Of a stretch of 64,000 bases of DNA, positions 24,367 through 36,774 are shown in pieces. Each line of letters opens with the position of its first letter. Within the stretch, counting starts at the first letter, position 1. The stretch lies in contig JAMWET010006979.1 of NCBI GenBank assembly GCA_024036415.1, forward strand, positions 186,001 to 250,000, in the 5' to 3' direction. A program made the translations under genes and the position numbers. The notes under the pieces are model-generated. The model was not told the origin of the DNA. It saw only the letters and a list, made by a program, of their open reading frames with translations, and made no database searches. Source of the stretch: Prochilodus magdalenae (Eukaryota; Chordata; Actinopteri; Characiformes; Prochilodontidae).

Positions 24367-27300
24367 AATGACTTTATGATAAGTTATGACCAACTGAGGT
24401 CATCACTATTCCCTTTATGCACTGACTGGGTGTTGCTCTGGAAGAATTGAAGCCTTCCTGGTAAGTTTCGTGGCATTCCCTCTTCTGATAGCTGGAATAG
24501 CATTATCATTAGACATGTCCAATTAACAGACATGGCCATAAACCAATCAGCTTAAGGAATGTCCTCCTTCATCTAGGAAGTGTGTATTTAAGCTATTGCC
24601 TGTACAGCTGCTCGCTTCTACTAGCTTTTCCTTTACTGTTCCTGCAGCATGCAGTATTTCAGGGATCAGCTCTTAAACTAAATGCGGGACTAAATGTCTT
24701 GTCCTTTACATGCATACTGTGCATTTTTATGTATTTTATTGTGAAATTAAAGGAAAAGTCATAGATGGTGTTCAGAACTAACCCTGAACCGCACAAGTAA
24801 TAGCCCTTTTCAGATGTTGTAAGAGACTTCAGGAATGTGACTACCAAGTATTATTGTAAGCACTTGGTAGTCACCATTAGCTCTGTTTGTGTGTCGGTCG
24901 AGAAATAATACCACTAAAGGTCTTGGTTGGCCACTAATAATAAAATGTTTTCCTTAATTATTGAGTGTTTTGATGCTAAACCTTTGCTACTGCTTCCGTC
25001 ATCCCCTCCTTTTCAGGCTGCTTCTTCCCAAACCCAGAAAATGTGGTGGAATCAAGGAAAGGAAAAGAGCAAGAAGGGTGGAGAGAATGAGCAGATGTGA
25101 CCAAAAGTTGGTGCCTTTTAACATCATTAAATCTGATGCTGACTATTGATACAGCACACCTAATCATATTTTTATTGATCACCAGTTGCAGAATATACAA
25201 CACAGATAATTATATAAGCCCAAATAAGACACTACATTTTTAAGTGGTCTGCTCCATGTTTGTCTGTCCTTTTTGGTCATGTCTGCAGTGGTGTCACTTT
25301 AAAATCTGTGATGAGCTTCCAGAGTAAAATACAATGGTGTATCCCCCACTTAAAGCCACTTAGGCTGACACCGGTTAAGATGGCATTATGAAATTGGTTT
25401 CAGGGTCACAGAAGAGAGAGAGAGAAACTTTCAGGGTTTCTGGATGCAGCCCAGCAGTCGTTATGCCTACAATGTAAATTTAGTCAGTTACTTGCTATCC
25501 AAATCACCAACTAACCTGCATGTGTTCTCTGCATTGTCAAATGTCATGTTGAACAATGTGTATTCATAATATTTAATATTCATGAATGTAATGTTAAATA
25601 TATCATGAAATTTTATTCATTTTATTAATAACTGTGAGGAAGCTCATAGAGGCATTAAACACAGATTTCGGGTTCTTATCACCACCACTGTGCTGATAAG
25701 TTTAATTTCACATCAGTCCACTCTGAATGACTTTGCATACATTAAATTATGCAGAAATGTTGAAAATCAGTAGATCTCGGCTTTAAAAGGATCTCCACTT
25801 TTTCTGCATGTTTAATATCCGTTCTTTTAGTTGCATTAAAGCCTGGCAATGTCCCTCTGTCTTTCTCAGCTCCCCACTCTGTTTACTCTGTATCTCTAAT
25901 GTTGTTCCTTAGACTCTTAGCCCTAAGGGGGGGCAATGATGGACTGTGGCAGGGGTCAGAGGGCACTGGACAGACAGCAGTCTTTGCCACTCAAACCTGT
26001 AAGGGATATGTTGTCGAAGATGACAACACAGCAGTAGAAAAGGCCGGTCCAGCAGGAGATATACTCTGGGAGATTGTTGACACTTAACCCCATTAGAGCA
26101 GGGAAGAGACAGTGATGTCACTCGCCCTGAGGAGCAGACCATGTATCATTAGACCCACTGCAACAACAAAAGCTTTCACGCTGCTGCCTGTGTTCAGGTT
26201 TATTATGTGATGACGGAGGTGCTTTACATACAGTAGATCTCTTTGCTTTTGTGTGTATAGCCTGCAGAGCTGGATGAGTTATTACTGATACATGCAAACA
26301 CACCAAATGTGCTGCCCACATGCTTATAGTTAGTTACTGTGTAATGATTGTGTATACTTTTAACAATAAATGAAATGATTAGAGAAACATTTTCCATTCT
26401 CCATTTTACAGGATTATGTAGATCATGCACTTGCATGATTTGAAGAGAGCTTTTACATAGGGGGACCCTCATTTACCATTTAAATGGAATTAAATCAGCT
26501 TCAGCAATTCAAGGCTAATGAATAAAGAAAATGTTGAATGAAACTGAAAAAAAAAAACGATTTAATAAGAAATGGAATACGCAATGGGAAAAAAAGATAT
26601 AGACAATAAAGGACACTAATACATCTGAACAAAAACAAAATATTCAATAAAATATTTAAATAGAACAGTAAAAAGCCAACATGAAAAGATTACAGTAACA
26701 TTAGCTACGTATTCCAGTTCGCTGGTGCACTGCAGCTAAAAGCTGATTTTTCCTGTTCTCTAGTATCTGGACAGGTTGGAGAGTACTATAAATAAAAGAG
26801 AGAGGAGAAAATCAAGCTTGTGAGTCTATAAATGAGCTCTTTATGACTTCAGTGTGAATGCGTAAGCTAAAGTCCTAAAGACTAAAATCGACTTATTTTT
26901 GTGAATTGGACTAGAGAAAAAATGGAACATTTTATAACAATGTTTACATGCTACATCAAACTCTTATTTAAACCAAGTGAAAAAATAAAGACCATCTGAA
27001 ATATTCCTGATCATTTTAAGCATGATTCATCATACCATGTAAAAGACAAAATTCTTGTTTTCCCTTAATCTTTCATCACAACATGGTGATGTTCAATTTT
27101 ACTTTAGTTTAGTTTGTTTAAAGAGTTTATGATCCAAGCATATACTTTTTTTGTGTGTGTGTGTGTGTGTGTGTGTGGTAATTAGAATATTGATGGTTGT
27201 GTGCAAAATACCTTACTGGATTTTGTGATCATATCAACTGGCTACTCTAGTATTGACTGGCTGCTGACCCATTCACTACAGTGCTACTGATAAAATCTTT

Positions 27301-27787
27301 GTTTTAACTCTTCTGCTTCTGGAAAGCATATTTTCTAGTCTGTTATACTGATGCACTCTTACACACATTAGCTGAGTTAGCTCCTCTGGTGTCTTCACCA
27401 GATTCACAAATCATCACCAGTCTCAGGAGCAATCAGGCAACATTTCATGTACAAATTTGCTGTGGACTATTATAAAGAATCCCAGGCATATTTACAGGTG
27501 CTAGGCTATGAAGGACCAACTGGGTTAAGCTACAGCACCAAATTGCTACAGCACCACCTTGAGACAGAGCAGTGCTGCAGGTCTAGTTAGTCAAGGATAT
27601 CAAAGACAGCTCATTCACTGTTCATTCACACTGAAGCGGCTACACAGCAACAGCATAGCATTCTTATATTTTTTAGATAACAAAAAGTCCCATTTGAAAT
27701 ATTTAAGACAATTTTAAGAAATTCAGGGTGTCCAAAAGGTTAATTACAGGGCTCCTGGACCCCCAAGGGCTCTCAGTATTTTGCACA
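24363..27787. other. Non-coding stretch
   Basis: No exon was recognised. A moderately GC-rich plus-strand segment at 25910-26090 has a 62-codon frame with no family match; it may be a conserved non-coding element. A (TG)n microsatellite is listed separately. Confidence 0.45.
27152..27177. repeat. (TG)n microsatellite
   Basis: About 13 TG units follow a T-run. Confidence 0.95.
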
Positions 27788-28019
27788 TTATGTGTTCTGC
27801 AGCATCTAAACAGCTTTACAGTCTGTACTTGTAAATGTACATGTACTCGCAGCGAGGCTCTAATGTGCTGATACTCCGCATGTACGCATCTGCGGAATGT
27901 ACAGGTGACTGGTAAGGGATTACAGATCCAGGAAAATAACATGTTAGCACAGCAGCTCAGTCCACTGGAACATCCTGCTGTTTGTATTATTGGTCATATC
28001 TAAAAGTCTGTCAGATACT
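27788..28019. repeat. Segmental duplication, copy 2
   Basis: Near-identical direct copy of 23760-23983, 4.03 kb downstream. It carries an extra ~8 bases (CTTGTAAATGTACATG replaces CGGTACATG). The surrounding sequence is not duplicated: neither the MGC exon nor its GC-rich flank appears here. The copied stretch ends cleanly at CAGATACT on this side too. Confidence 0.92.
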
Positions 28020-28159
28020 TCATTGACACCCTCATTGATGGTGATTTGTTGATATACTGACACTTAATGAGAAATTATCATATTTGGATGGACAGCACGT
28101 TCATTTTTTATTGAAAATATACAAAAAACTAAAACACTATCAGAGCGAACAGAAGATAC

Positions 28160-28345
28160 CTGTAAGGGTCCGGGCTGTACCACCTGCAGCCAGCAGAGGG
28201 CAGCAGCAGCGGCGCCTTTCTGGGGAACTACAGCCCGGAACTCCAAACCCCAGAATGCACCTGGGGCACCTGGGGCGGCAGCAAGCCCCCACTACACAAA
28301 CACCGTTGCTACACCTTTGTAGAGGGATAGCTGGTACGGTACTAG
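28160..28345 (+). promoter_or_regulatory. GC-rich patch with CTCF-type motif
   Basis: The patch contains CCAGCAGAGGGCAGC (28190-28204), a close match to the vertebrate CTCF core, in forward orientation, preceded by CACCTGCAG. Downstream it has ACTACAGCCC and CCCCAGAATGCA, which resemble the ACTACA-n-TCCCAGAATGC promoter motif bound by ZNF143. It is the only GC-rich island between the MGC exon and the chemokine receptor. It may instead be part of a repeat. Binding is inferred, not shown. Confidence 0.45.
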
Positions 28346-29340
28346 AGAAAAAGAAAATAAATGAAAAGAGGAAAAGAGAAAAAGAAATGAGAAAAAGAGC
28401 AAAGTAAAAATAAATAAACTAATAAATAAATATTTAAACAACCGCACCGTGACAATACCACTGATCAGTTTGGATTTCATTTTTAGCCTCAGTGGAAATC
28501 TAAGAAGCACTATCCTAAAGAAAATTTATAAATTCCATGAAAACCAGGGCTTTTCAATTTGCTGGTCTGTGATGAACCTTGCAGTTTACTGAGCATCACA
28601 GTGATATGGTACTTACTTTGTTTCCACACACCTTTACTAGCTGTAATAAAGGAGAGAACAAGGAAGCTCGGATTGCACCACTGGACACTTCCTGTGGCCA
28701 AATTCATCAGATGAGCCAACCACTTACTAGACAGTGTGTAGAGAATAACAGCTACATTACAAATACCTCCTGAGTCATGTACACCCAACGCAAATCCTGA
28801 CATTTACAGTTCATGTGGAAATGAAATATAAAATCACTGTTAAGTAACCTGCGCCCTGTCGCTCAGTCAAGCTGACACTGTGGCAGTTAACGTACGTGGG
28901 ATGATTTTGCTGTGGTGTTTGAGAATGTTATTTAGTGAGAGAAATGTAGAGAGTGACTCTCCTCCTGGCTCATCTTCAGAGAGAGTGTTTTGTTCTCTTT
29001 TTTTCCACCAGAAGTAGGTCAGTGTTTACTTGTGCTGGTTTAAAGGCCTCTGGCACACTTGGCACCCTTTCTCTCATAACGGTGGCCACAGATGGATGTC
29101 TCTGATCAACAGCACAACACAAACATCAAAGCTCAGTAACTGAACTGGTTTTCAAAACCCTCTCACTATGTATACCCCAAAAAGGAGAATTCCTGTTTCA
29201 CAATGAAAGACCTAAAGATATGGTAGCTTTATGTAAGGGATAAAGGGCCATACTGACATATTAGATCATTTTAATGTGTGCTCATGGTTGTGAGAATCCA
29301 AAAATAAAAGTAGAATAAATGGCACATAGCACATATGGCT
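28346..29340. other. Non-coding downstream of cxcr
   Basis: A purine-rich tract (28350-28430) of AAAAGAG and AATAAATA words is followed by unremarkable sequence. No gene is supported. Position 29341 marks the probable cxcr polyadenylation signal. Confidence 0.45.
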
Positions 29341-29346
29341 TTTATT
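29341..29346 (-). terminator. Candidate polyA signal of cxcr
   Basis: An AATAAA hexamer on the minus strand lies about 790 bases beyond the cxcr stop codon. It is one of several AT-rich possibilities, so the 3' end is uncertain. Confidence 0.35.
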
Positions 29347-30132
29347 CAGCACAGTGCAGATAAGACATATTTAATGAAATATGAGAATGTACTGTGTGCT
29401 GGAAATTTAAGCATAAGTAATGAAGCAACTTCAGTACATAAAACCAAGCATCCTTGGCATATCATACAGATGTTTCAATAACAATCCAACAAAACAACAG
29501 CATTCAGCGGCTTATGAGCCAATGTTTTTGTAGGCAAAGGTTGAGCAGTGAGCGGGTGGTAAGGTTTATACCTACTTCTGATGGTCATGGGTTAAAGTAT
29601 TGGTACTTTAAAATAAAATGTTTTCTTTTTGGGTTCTATATGCTTTATATTGGCCAGCTGTCATTAATGGATTTTAGAAATGCGTCAGAAGCCAAACTAG
29701 TGCTCAAATGTTCATGAAACAGTGTCTCAGGGATCACAATTTGTAACTATTTCATGTAATACATTCGGTAAGGGAGTGTTTAAAGACATTGGAAACTTCA
29801 GACGTCTGGTTTTTACCTCGGTTATGATGGTAAGTGAGTTAAGATGGTAAGATTCTCTAGAAAGGTGCATTTCACAGCAAACCACTTTAAATGACACTGT
29901 TTGCATTTTAACTGTTTAATTATGCAGACATTTTGACAACTTGATACAGATAAGTGTATAACATTGCAGCCTGTATAATGCAAATAGCTGTAATAATTAC
30001 CTAAACGTTAACCTCATAGCTGCAGTGCAAAACTAAGGCAAACATCAAACACCAAAGATCTATTGGCAGATTGATCACATTTTGTGTTAAGCTGACAACA
30101 TATGCTACTGACCCCCTTCTTTCTTTGTATAG

Positions 30133-31823
30133 TCACATGAAAGCATTAGCACTTTGTGAGGTGGTGGAGGCTGACCGGCTAAACCTGGAAGTTGACTCCC
30201 TATCTAGCACACCTCTCCTGCACAGCAGCCTCTTCAGATTTCTTCTAAACTTCTCTCCCACAAAGGCATACAGCACAGGGTTGATGCAGCAGTTAAGCAA
30301 GCCTAGGCTCTGGGTGGCAAGCAGGGCCTTGTCAGTCTCTTGCCTCGTCTGGCAGCCTGACTCCACCAGCTTAGCCCTCACTAGAGTGTCTACAATCACA
30401 GCAAGGTGGTAGGGGCACCAGCAGAGCAAAAAGGCTATCACCACAGCAATGATGACCCTCATGGCCTTCTGCTTGCGAAAGCCACGGGTGTGTACTAGCC
30501 GTGCTATAGTTATGCTGTAGAAACCTATCATGGCACACAGGGGCAGCAAGAAGCCCAGCAAATGACGGAGTATGCGTGTGGCAAGCCGCCACTCAGACGA
30601 GCTGGCGGTGGTGTAGCGTTCTCCACAGGTTGTTTTGTTCTCATTATCTTCTGGGACGTAGGCTTCATTATAGATGGCCACAGGGACAGATAGCAGCAGT
30701 CCCACCATCCAAACACAAGCACAGGCAATCCAGCTCGGGATCCATCGTCCTCTGAACCTGGCCCTGCCCTCTGTAGCGGCATGTACAACCAATATGTAAC
30801 GGTCAGCGCTAATACAGACCAAAAAAAGGATGCTGGAGTAGAAGTTCACCTCCAGCGCCATGCTGACAAGCTTGCACATAGCATTCCCAAAAACCCAGCC
30901 TTGCAGTATGGACACGGCCGACAGAGGCAGTGTCAAGGCAAGCATCAGGTCAGCCAAGGCCAGGTGGAAGAGGAACAGGTCCGAACGACTGAGTTCATGC
31001 CGGCTGGAGACCACCACAAATCCCACCACCAGGTTACCAGGGATTGCCAGCAGGAAGATCAGCAGGTAAAATATAGAGATAAAGACATGAACTGCAGGAG
31101 TAAGTGGCTGGCCATGGCAGCGCAGGGCGTGATCCAGCATCAAGGTGGTGTTACCGAGGTGATCAGTAATGTTGAGCTCCTCATAAACATCCTCAAGAAG
31201 GTCGGAGAACTCATCACCTAGAATTGAATGTCTAAAGCCTGTTTAGTAAAAAGGAGAATCTTCTTAGAATTCATCATATGTGCCGTTTATGTGTTCTACA
31301 CAAAGAATATGTCATTGCTGGCCAAAGAAAAATGTTTTTGTTATTTTTGGACATTTTTACTTTTACGCCCAAAATTGTGATGATGTGTGAAATTATGATC
31401 AGGGACATGAAGAATGTCAATTCTGATTTCATGCTGACTTTAAACAGAAAGTAGCAGTGAGGTTGCAGACCAACTATACCTCGCAACCCATTCTTTCAGA
31501 AGAACCTACAGTGTTAATCGGGTGCCTGTCTGATTTCATTTTGCTTCCATTTACAAAAAGCTGGCCTGAAATTGTTTGAAAAAGTTGCAGAAAATATGTT
31601 TGATATGATTTGACTTATTTGAGAAATTAGTGTATAAAAAACACTGCACCTTCAAGTCAGTCCACTACAATCAGCAGTATGTATACCTTATTGACTGAAC
31701 TCTACTGTCTACTCTTTAAATCATTCAGATACATTTTTATTTTAACATGTTCAAAATGACAATACAGACAGATCATAAATAGATGTGATTTAGTGGTTGA
31801 AAACATGCAGCCTACCTTCCATT
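30133..31823 (-). CDS. cxcr1/2-like: CXC chemokine receptor (cxcr1/cxcr2 type)
   Basis: Two coding exons give 363 aa. Exon 1 (31823-31817) encodes only ATGGAAG before a GTAGGC donor; after a 599-bp intron, exon 2 (31217-30133) follows a TTCTAG acceptor. The joined N-terminus MEGDEFSDLLEDVYEEL is acidic with a Tyr, as in chemokine receptors, with Asn-X-Thr sites at residues 18 and 25. Seven membrane segments follow: LAIPGNLVVG (TM1), LALADLMLAL (TM2), ADRYILVVHA (DRY box), FLLCWCPYH (CWxP, TM6) and NPVLYAF (NPxxY, TM7). The paired Cys are in NAMCKL and KTTCGER. The tail RFSRSASTTSQS is Ser/Thr-rich. The family couples to Gi and guides neutrophils to CXCL8-type ligands. Position beside arpc2 matches human CXCR1/CXCR2 next to ARPC2. 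Whether it is cxcr1 or cxcr2 cannot be settled here. Confidence 0.93.
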
Positions 31824-31867
31824 GCTTCCTCCAGCTCGACTGACAGATGGATGGAGCCCAAAATGTC

Positions 31868-31875
31868 TTTTTATA
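31868..31875 (-). promoter_or_regulatory. TATA box of the chemokine receptor gene
   Basis: TATAAAAA on the minus strand lies about 45 bases upstream of the ATG, giving a predicted 5' UTR of roughly 20 bases. A GGAAGTGG word (minus strand, near 32012-32022) further upstream could be an ETS/PU.1-type site, common in myeloid genes, but this is a weak inference. Confidence 0.65.
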
Positions 31876-32043
31876 CACTAGTGGCTTTCCGCTCGGGTAT
31901 GTTGTTTCCTAACAGGCCCACTGAAAAGCTTGTAGATTGCATCAGATACATTACCCAGTGATGATGCCAGTCTGACTTCCATGTGAACATATATGACCAG
32001 TATGCAAAGAGTTCCACTTCCTTCAAGACGTCAGGTGTGGTTT

Positions 32044-32044
32044 C

Positions 32045-32085
<41 letters not shown>
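32044..32085. repeat. (CA)n microsatellite
   Basis: CA units with one AA interruption, about 220 bp upstream of the cxcr ATG. Confidence 0.95.
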
Positions 32086-32327
32086 GTCTTTCTTTTCTGA
32101 TACTAATAAATATGCGTTATGGTAGGACATTTCAACAAGGACGCCTTATCGGTCTACGTTTGTCAACTGGTGCTATAATGTCAACAAATTAGGGCTGGTG
32201 CTTCAATGCAAAAATCCAAAAGACATTCTCTAGAGCATATGCACATTCCCCCCTCAAGCCTAGACTTCCTTCCCTACGTCTGTACATCGAATCCGTGTTT
32301 TTCTTTTGTGAAGCTGCTTTGAAACAA

Positions 32328-32333
32328 CATTAG

Positions 32334-32395
<62 letters not shown>
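32328..32395. repeat. (GATT)n microsatellite
   Basis: About 16 near-perfect GATT units. The open frames made of INQS repeats on the minus strand are artefacts of this tract. Confidence 0.97.
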
Positions 32396-32397
<2 letters not shown>

Positions 32398-33329
32398 AAA
32401 CTGAAAAAATGCAGTGATTGTTTTGTGATTGTGAGATGGTTTTGGCCTGAAATGTGAGACAAAATAGCTGCTGTTATTATCCATAATCCATAACTATTAT
32501 TAACACTGTACATTAAAAAAATGAATAAAGATATGTGCTTGTTGGTTGTTTTATGCACATTCAAATTCATACTCTCTTCTGAGGTAACGGACATATTTCT
32601 TTCAGACGCATTTTCTTGTCTGGTTTTAGTTGACAGTGGCATACATTGACAAATTGGCTGACAGTTGCTGTTCCTGGTTTTTAAATAAAATTCCAAGTGC
32701 ATGTATGACTAAATATTAATGAAAGTTTGACACATTCACAGGCTGCATTAAAAGAAACGCTTAATGACTTGCCATCTGTCATCAATTTCACCACAAGAAA
32801 TTGGTAAATGTAGGTATTGATCAACGCAGGAAGACTTTTTTGCAATTGGGAAGTTAGGAAACAAGGGGCTTCTTAATAGATCTGTATAAAATGATCCTGC
32901 ACTGACACCAGCATGGTCTTCAAACTTAACTAAATAACCCTTTTTACATTTTAATTAAGAGTTTCATAACATCTTGTTATCTACCCAACCATTACAGTCC
33001 ATACTTGGTAAATAACTTGAAAAAAACAATAAACCCACTTTAAAGCAAATGCAACTGTTTGCCCCTCTACTTCACACTTAAGTCAGAGTTTCAGCCCAGG
33101 GTACTTACAGGGCATCCAATCACAATATAAATAATTTAAACATATCAGTCTTAAAGACACAGTAACAACCATATAGTGCTGAATCCTAAGGGATAAACAA
33201 TAGTTGGAAAGTTGGAAAATGTTCATGTACAATTATTATATCTGCATTTTGTTCATATGTCCAGAAAAATGTCTTGAAATGGCCTGTGAGCTATTTAAAG
33301 CTTCTGTGTTAAGACTCTTTCTGTAATTG

Positions 33330-33346
33330 CACAGCAGGGGGCAGTA
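33330..33346 (+). promoter_or_regulatory. Second CTCF-type motif
   Basis: ACAGCAGGGGGCAGT matches the CTCF core closely, in the same orientation as the motif at 28190. The two sites bracket the chemokine receptor gene. Confidence 0.35.
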
Positions 33347-34929
33347 GAGATCTGTTTGTCTGTTGTACCCATTGTGGCTGCTCTGTACTGCCAACCGGTG
33401 TTAATGCTGCTTTTTCAAAAGCAGCCTCTGACACTGTGTCCAAAATCGCCTACATAGTCAGTACATACTAGATTGTACCTGGTGCTTGACCAGATGATTT
33501 GATGATTTACCAGATATTACTGGAGAGCAGATCATTCTCAACACCGCTGTAACATTGACATTATACTATGTTGCTGGTACAAGTGTGCCAGGCACAATGG
33601 GGTGGCTGGATTTTCACTGCTAGGTCAACCACTCAAAACCATTCTGCTGCTGACTGATAAAGGGGCTAATGGCCCGTGATACCCTCTATATACCCTCGTA
33701 TAGAGCGACTATAGCCTCTAACTGTGTTCCAGTAACTCTGAACTCTACAGGGTAGTAATAAAAAAAAAAGAAAGTTAGCATCCGAGTCTAACCTGGCAGT
33801 GAAGGAAAAGAAGGAAAACAAATGGTAAACAAAATCATTCAGAGTGGCTTCATGTGAAATGCTCCATTCTAGAGAAATCAAACAGGGTGGTGATAACAAT
33901 CACACATCTAAAGCTACTTCAAAGTAAGTTATTTCACAAATTTCTCATGAATACATTGCCTGACGCCCAGAGCCTTGTTTAAATACACTGATCAGTCATA
34001 ACAATAAACCCACCTCCTCTATATAGGCCATGTATATGCAAGTTACATACAGGCAAAACAGTGTCTGTACTGTTCTTGCTACGGGTTCAATATAACCAGT
34101 ATGTTAATGCAGCTAAACAGTCAGCCAAACTCGATTTTCCCCGAGCCAGGAATCGAGCACCTAGCTCCTTTATCAACAATCTTCATGCATGACACGTGAA
34201 GGTTTAATGAGTAAAACTAACAGACATGAAACAGAAAAGAAAAAGAGGGTCTCTTAACCAGCACGAGAAGTTACTGTATGAATACAAATAACTGGCTAAT
34301 AAATGCTAATGTAGGCCCTTAACAGAAGGACAAGTAAATAAGATGCTAACCTGGTCATACATTAGCACGTAATGTTACTGAAAACTAGCATTTCCGCAAG
34401 CCAGAATATATTACTGTTAGCATTAGCCTGTGCCATTAGTAAACCAACATTGGACATAAAAACATTTTTTAGGTTACACATGTGTCATAGCTGAGGTTAT
34501 AAACAACAAAAGAACTTACAGCCATTGCTTTCAAATTGTGTGAAAAAGGTGTAAGACACAGGAGTAGCTGTCTCTATGCACACATCTGCTCTTCATGTGG
34601 TCTGTCTACTATCTGGACTCTGAACTACCCCTTAATGCACAGTGCCATCCTTTGCAAGTGTGTAGTGATGCGTCCATAGAGCTTTGTGGTCTTGTGGGAG
34701 CGTGCCTAATGTGTCTGCAGAGAAACAGCTCTTAAGATGGAGGTCCATCTGGAAAAGTGCTGGAATCTTGCAGAGGTAAGTTTCCTAAATTTGGATATGA
34801 GTAATGAAAGCAGTTACTTGTGGCCTGATTTCCACATCTTTCTCAGGGTCTACCAGTTGGAATAGCTCATGCACTTCAGGTTCTGGAGTCTTGTGAAGAA
34901 AGCTGAGTCCTTTGAACCACATAGTATCC

Positions 34930-36630
34930 ATGTGTTATGACGCAGTTACAGACCTGGTGGCTAGATCAGCTGGGTTCTGTTCAGAAGGTACATAGTGCCA
35001 TTGTTTGGGAGAGGTTGTCTGACCTATACGATGCATGTGATTATGTACATACACGAAGAAGCGTTTTGAGTCGTTACAGATGTAACCAAGGACCACCTTA
35101 CTATCACTGTAGAATTTTTCAGAATCCGGTTTGTGGTCCATTTCCTCTGCCATCTCTACCACAAGTACCGCTGAGGCCAGTTGTTCAGGATGAAAGGCTT
35201 GCATCACATTTATACTGTACAATGCGATTTTGTGCAGCTTCAGGTTTGACTCTGCAAGTGACGCACAAGTACGCTTCAGTAGACCTATGTGCTGCGGGGA
35301 GACTCTGTGGGGAGTGAAATGAACCCATCGTCCACATAAAAATGTCTTTCTAGAGAGTGCCTTGTGTCGGTTCCATATTTTGATTCTCCCTTCTGCGCAG
35401 CTCACCGCAGACCATAAATGCCACTGCCGGTGACGGTTTTTCAAAGACATGCGGTACTCATCTACCTCATTTGACAGGTTGTTATCCTTATGCCTTAGGT
35501 AGTCTCTATGGTCATGTTTCACCAGGAATCCATAAAACATTTGCTATATATCAGCAGTGACTGCAATTGGGTCCTTTCTGAATCGTAGCAGCAAACCCAG
35601 GAGAGTATTGTTTAGGTCAGGGCCTGTCAACAGGACTGAGTTGAGGGAGGTGCCATGCTGTTTGGCGCTCGAGTTAAACACGACTTGTATCTGGCCTGGC
35701 TTTTGTTGGTAGTACACCCTAAAAATGTATCCAAGTACCAGCACTCATGCTTCTGGTGGATAAGAGGCGCCCTCTATGCATGTTTGTTTTCAAGTAACTT
35801 TTCCATAAAGTCAGTTGGTTTGCAAGCACTGCCGATGCACACTTGCACCCACAATTACCCAGCCAAAGTCTAGCCGCTGGGCAAAGGGTGCATTTGTGAG
35901 GTCCACTGACTTCAAGATCTAGTCCACCGAGGTCCACAGACTTCATCAAGATCTAGTTTGGGAATGAAAGGAGTAATGCATTTTAAGTGGGGGTGTGCCA
36001 GAGCAACCTCTGGTGTCGGAATTTCCGACTTGTTGGCCTTTATTTCATTGCACTCAATGAGAGGTGGGAGATCTATGCACACCCCTACATTTACTGCATG
36101 AACATGGAAGCCTACTGCTCTCCTTCGAGTCACCTCTTTTGTGCCAGTACATGTCTTCATCAGATATGGATGCGGGCTGCCTTCAATCCCAAATAGGTGG
36201 AAGAATTCAGAGCGGGCCAAAGTGATTGATCTGATCGTCAAGTATGATGCACATCTTTATGGAGTGCTCTGGTTGGCCCTGAGGAAAGACCTGCACCAAG
36301 CACACCTTCGGACAGGATCTACTAAAGGTGTTATCACCACAGACTTTGGTGCACCGCAATGTCACTTCAAGTGGAGTGTTGCATTGTGGGTCTATGTCTG
36401 CTTCCGATATAAGTGTAGAAAAAGAAGGAGGCTGAAAGGTGTCAGGGTGCATTGCAGAACAGTGTCTTATGCTTCCACACTCACTTTTCAAACATCGCTT
36501 GTGTTCCTTCAGGATGTTCTTACGTTCAAGAAACGATTTCATTCTGAAAGCTCTGCGTTTAGCTAGAGGATGTGTTTTCTTGTGAATGGGGGAGTATTGA
36601 ACAGGATCATTGTCTTTTGCCATAGTCCCT
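34930..36630 (-). pseudogene. BEL/Pao retrotransposon pol relic
   Basis: Minus-strand frames follow BEL/Pao gag-pol order. 36623-36207 carries SFLERKNILKEHKRC and VKMCIILDDQ, the protease start. 36241-35912 has ARSEFFHLFGIEG, RRAVGFHV and LPPLIECNEI. 35744-35544 has KPGQIQVVFNSSAKQHG and LTGPDLNNTLLGLLLRFRKD, the start of reverse transcriptase. 35540-34935 ends in RNase H with KFYSDSKVVLGYI and QWHYVPSEQNPADLATR. Frames are broken, and the last segment jumps from the early polymerase to RNase H, so the YxDD region is deleted. No integrase or LTR was recognised. It is a dead fragment. Confidence 0.88.
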
Positions 36631-36774
36631 GCTGTACTGGTAGAGCTTGCATCAGCAGTTGCAGAAACATCTGTCTTATGTACAGATATAGCAGTCTTAA
36701 AACCATTTTTCCCTCACCCTTGCTGCAAGGCTGGCTGGCTGTTGTTTGACAATGTAAAACTTGGGTTGTTTCGC

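Larger units (their letters stand above)
31876..34929. other. Upstream of cxcr: microsatellites, otherwise non-coding
   Basis: The stretch contains (CA)n at 32044-32085 and (GATT)n at 32328-32395. A CTCF-like word, ACAGCAGGGGGCAGT, lies at 33331-33345, and a possible transposon tip (CACTGATCAGTCATAACAA) at 33988. No gene was seen. Confidence 0.5.

Noticed and set aside
24208..24450. Open frames of Tyr-Ile repeats on both strands
   Set aside because: They are created entirely by the (TA)n microsatellite.
30781..31221. 146-codon plus-strand frame overlapping the chemokine receptor
   Set aside because: It is antisense to a well-supported seven-membrane receptor exon and has no domain of its own.
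32260..32702. 142-codon and 74-codon minus-strand frames with INQS repeats
   Set aside because: The repeat part is the (GATT)n tract; no splice context or domain supports coding.
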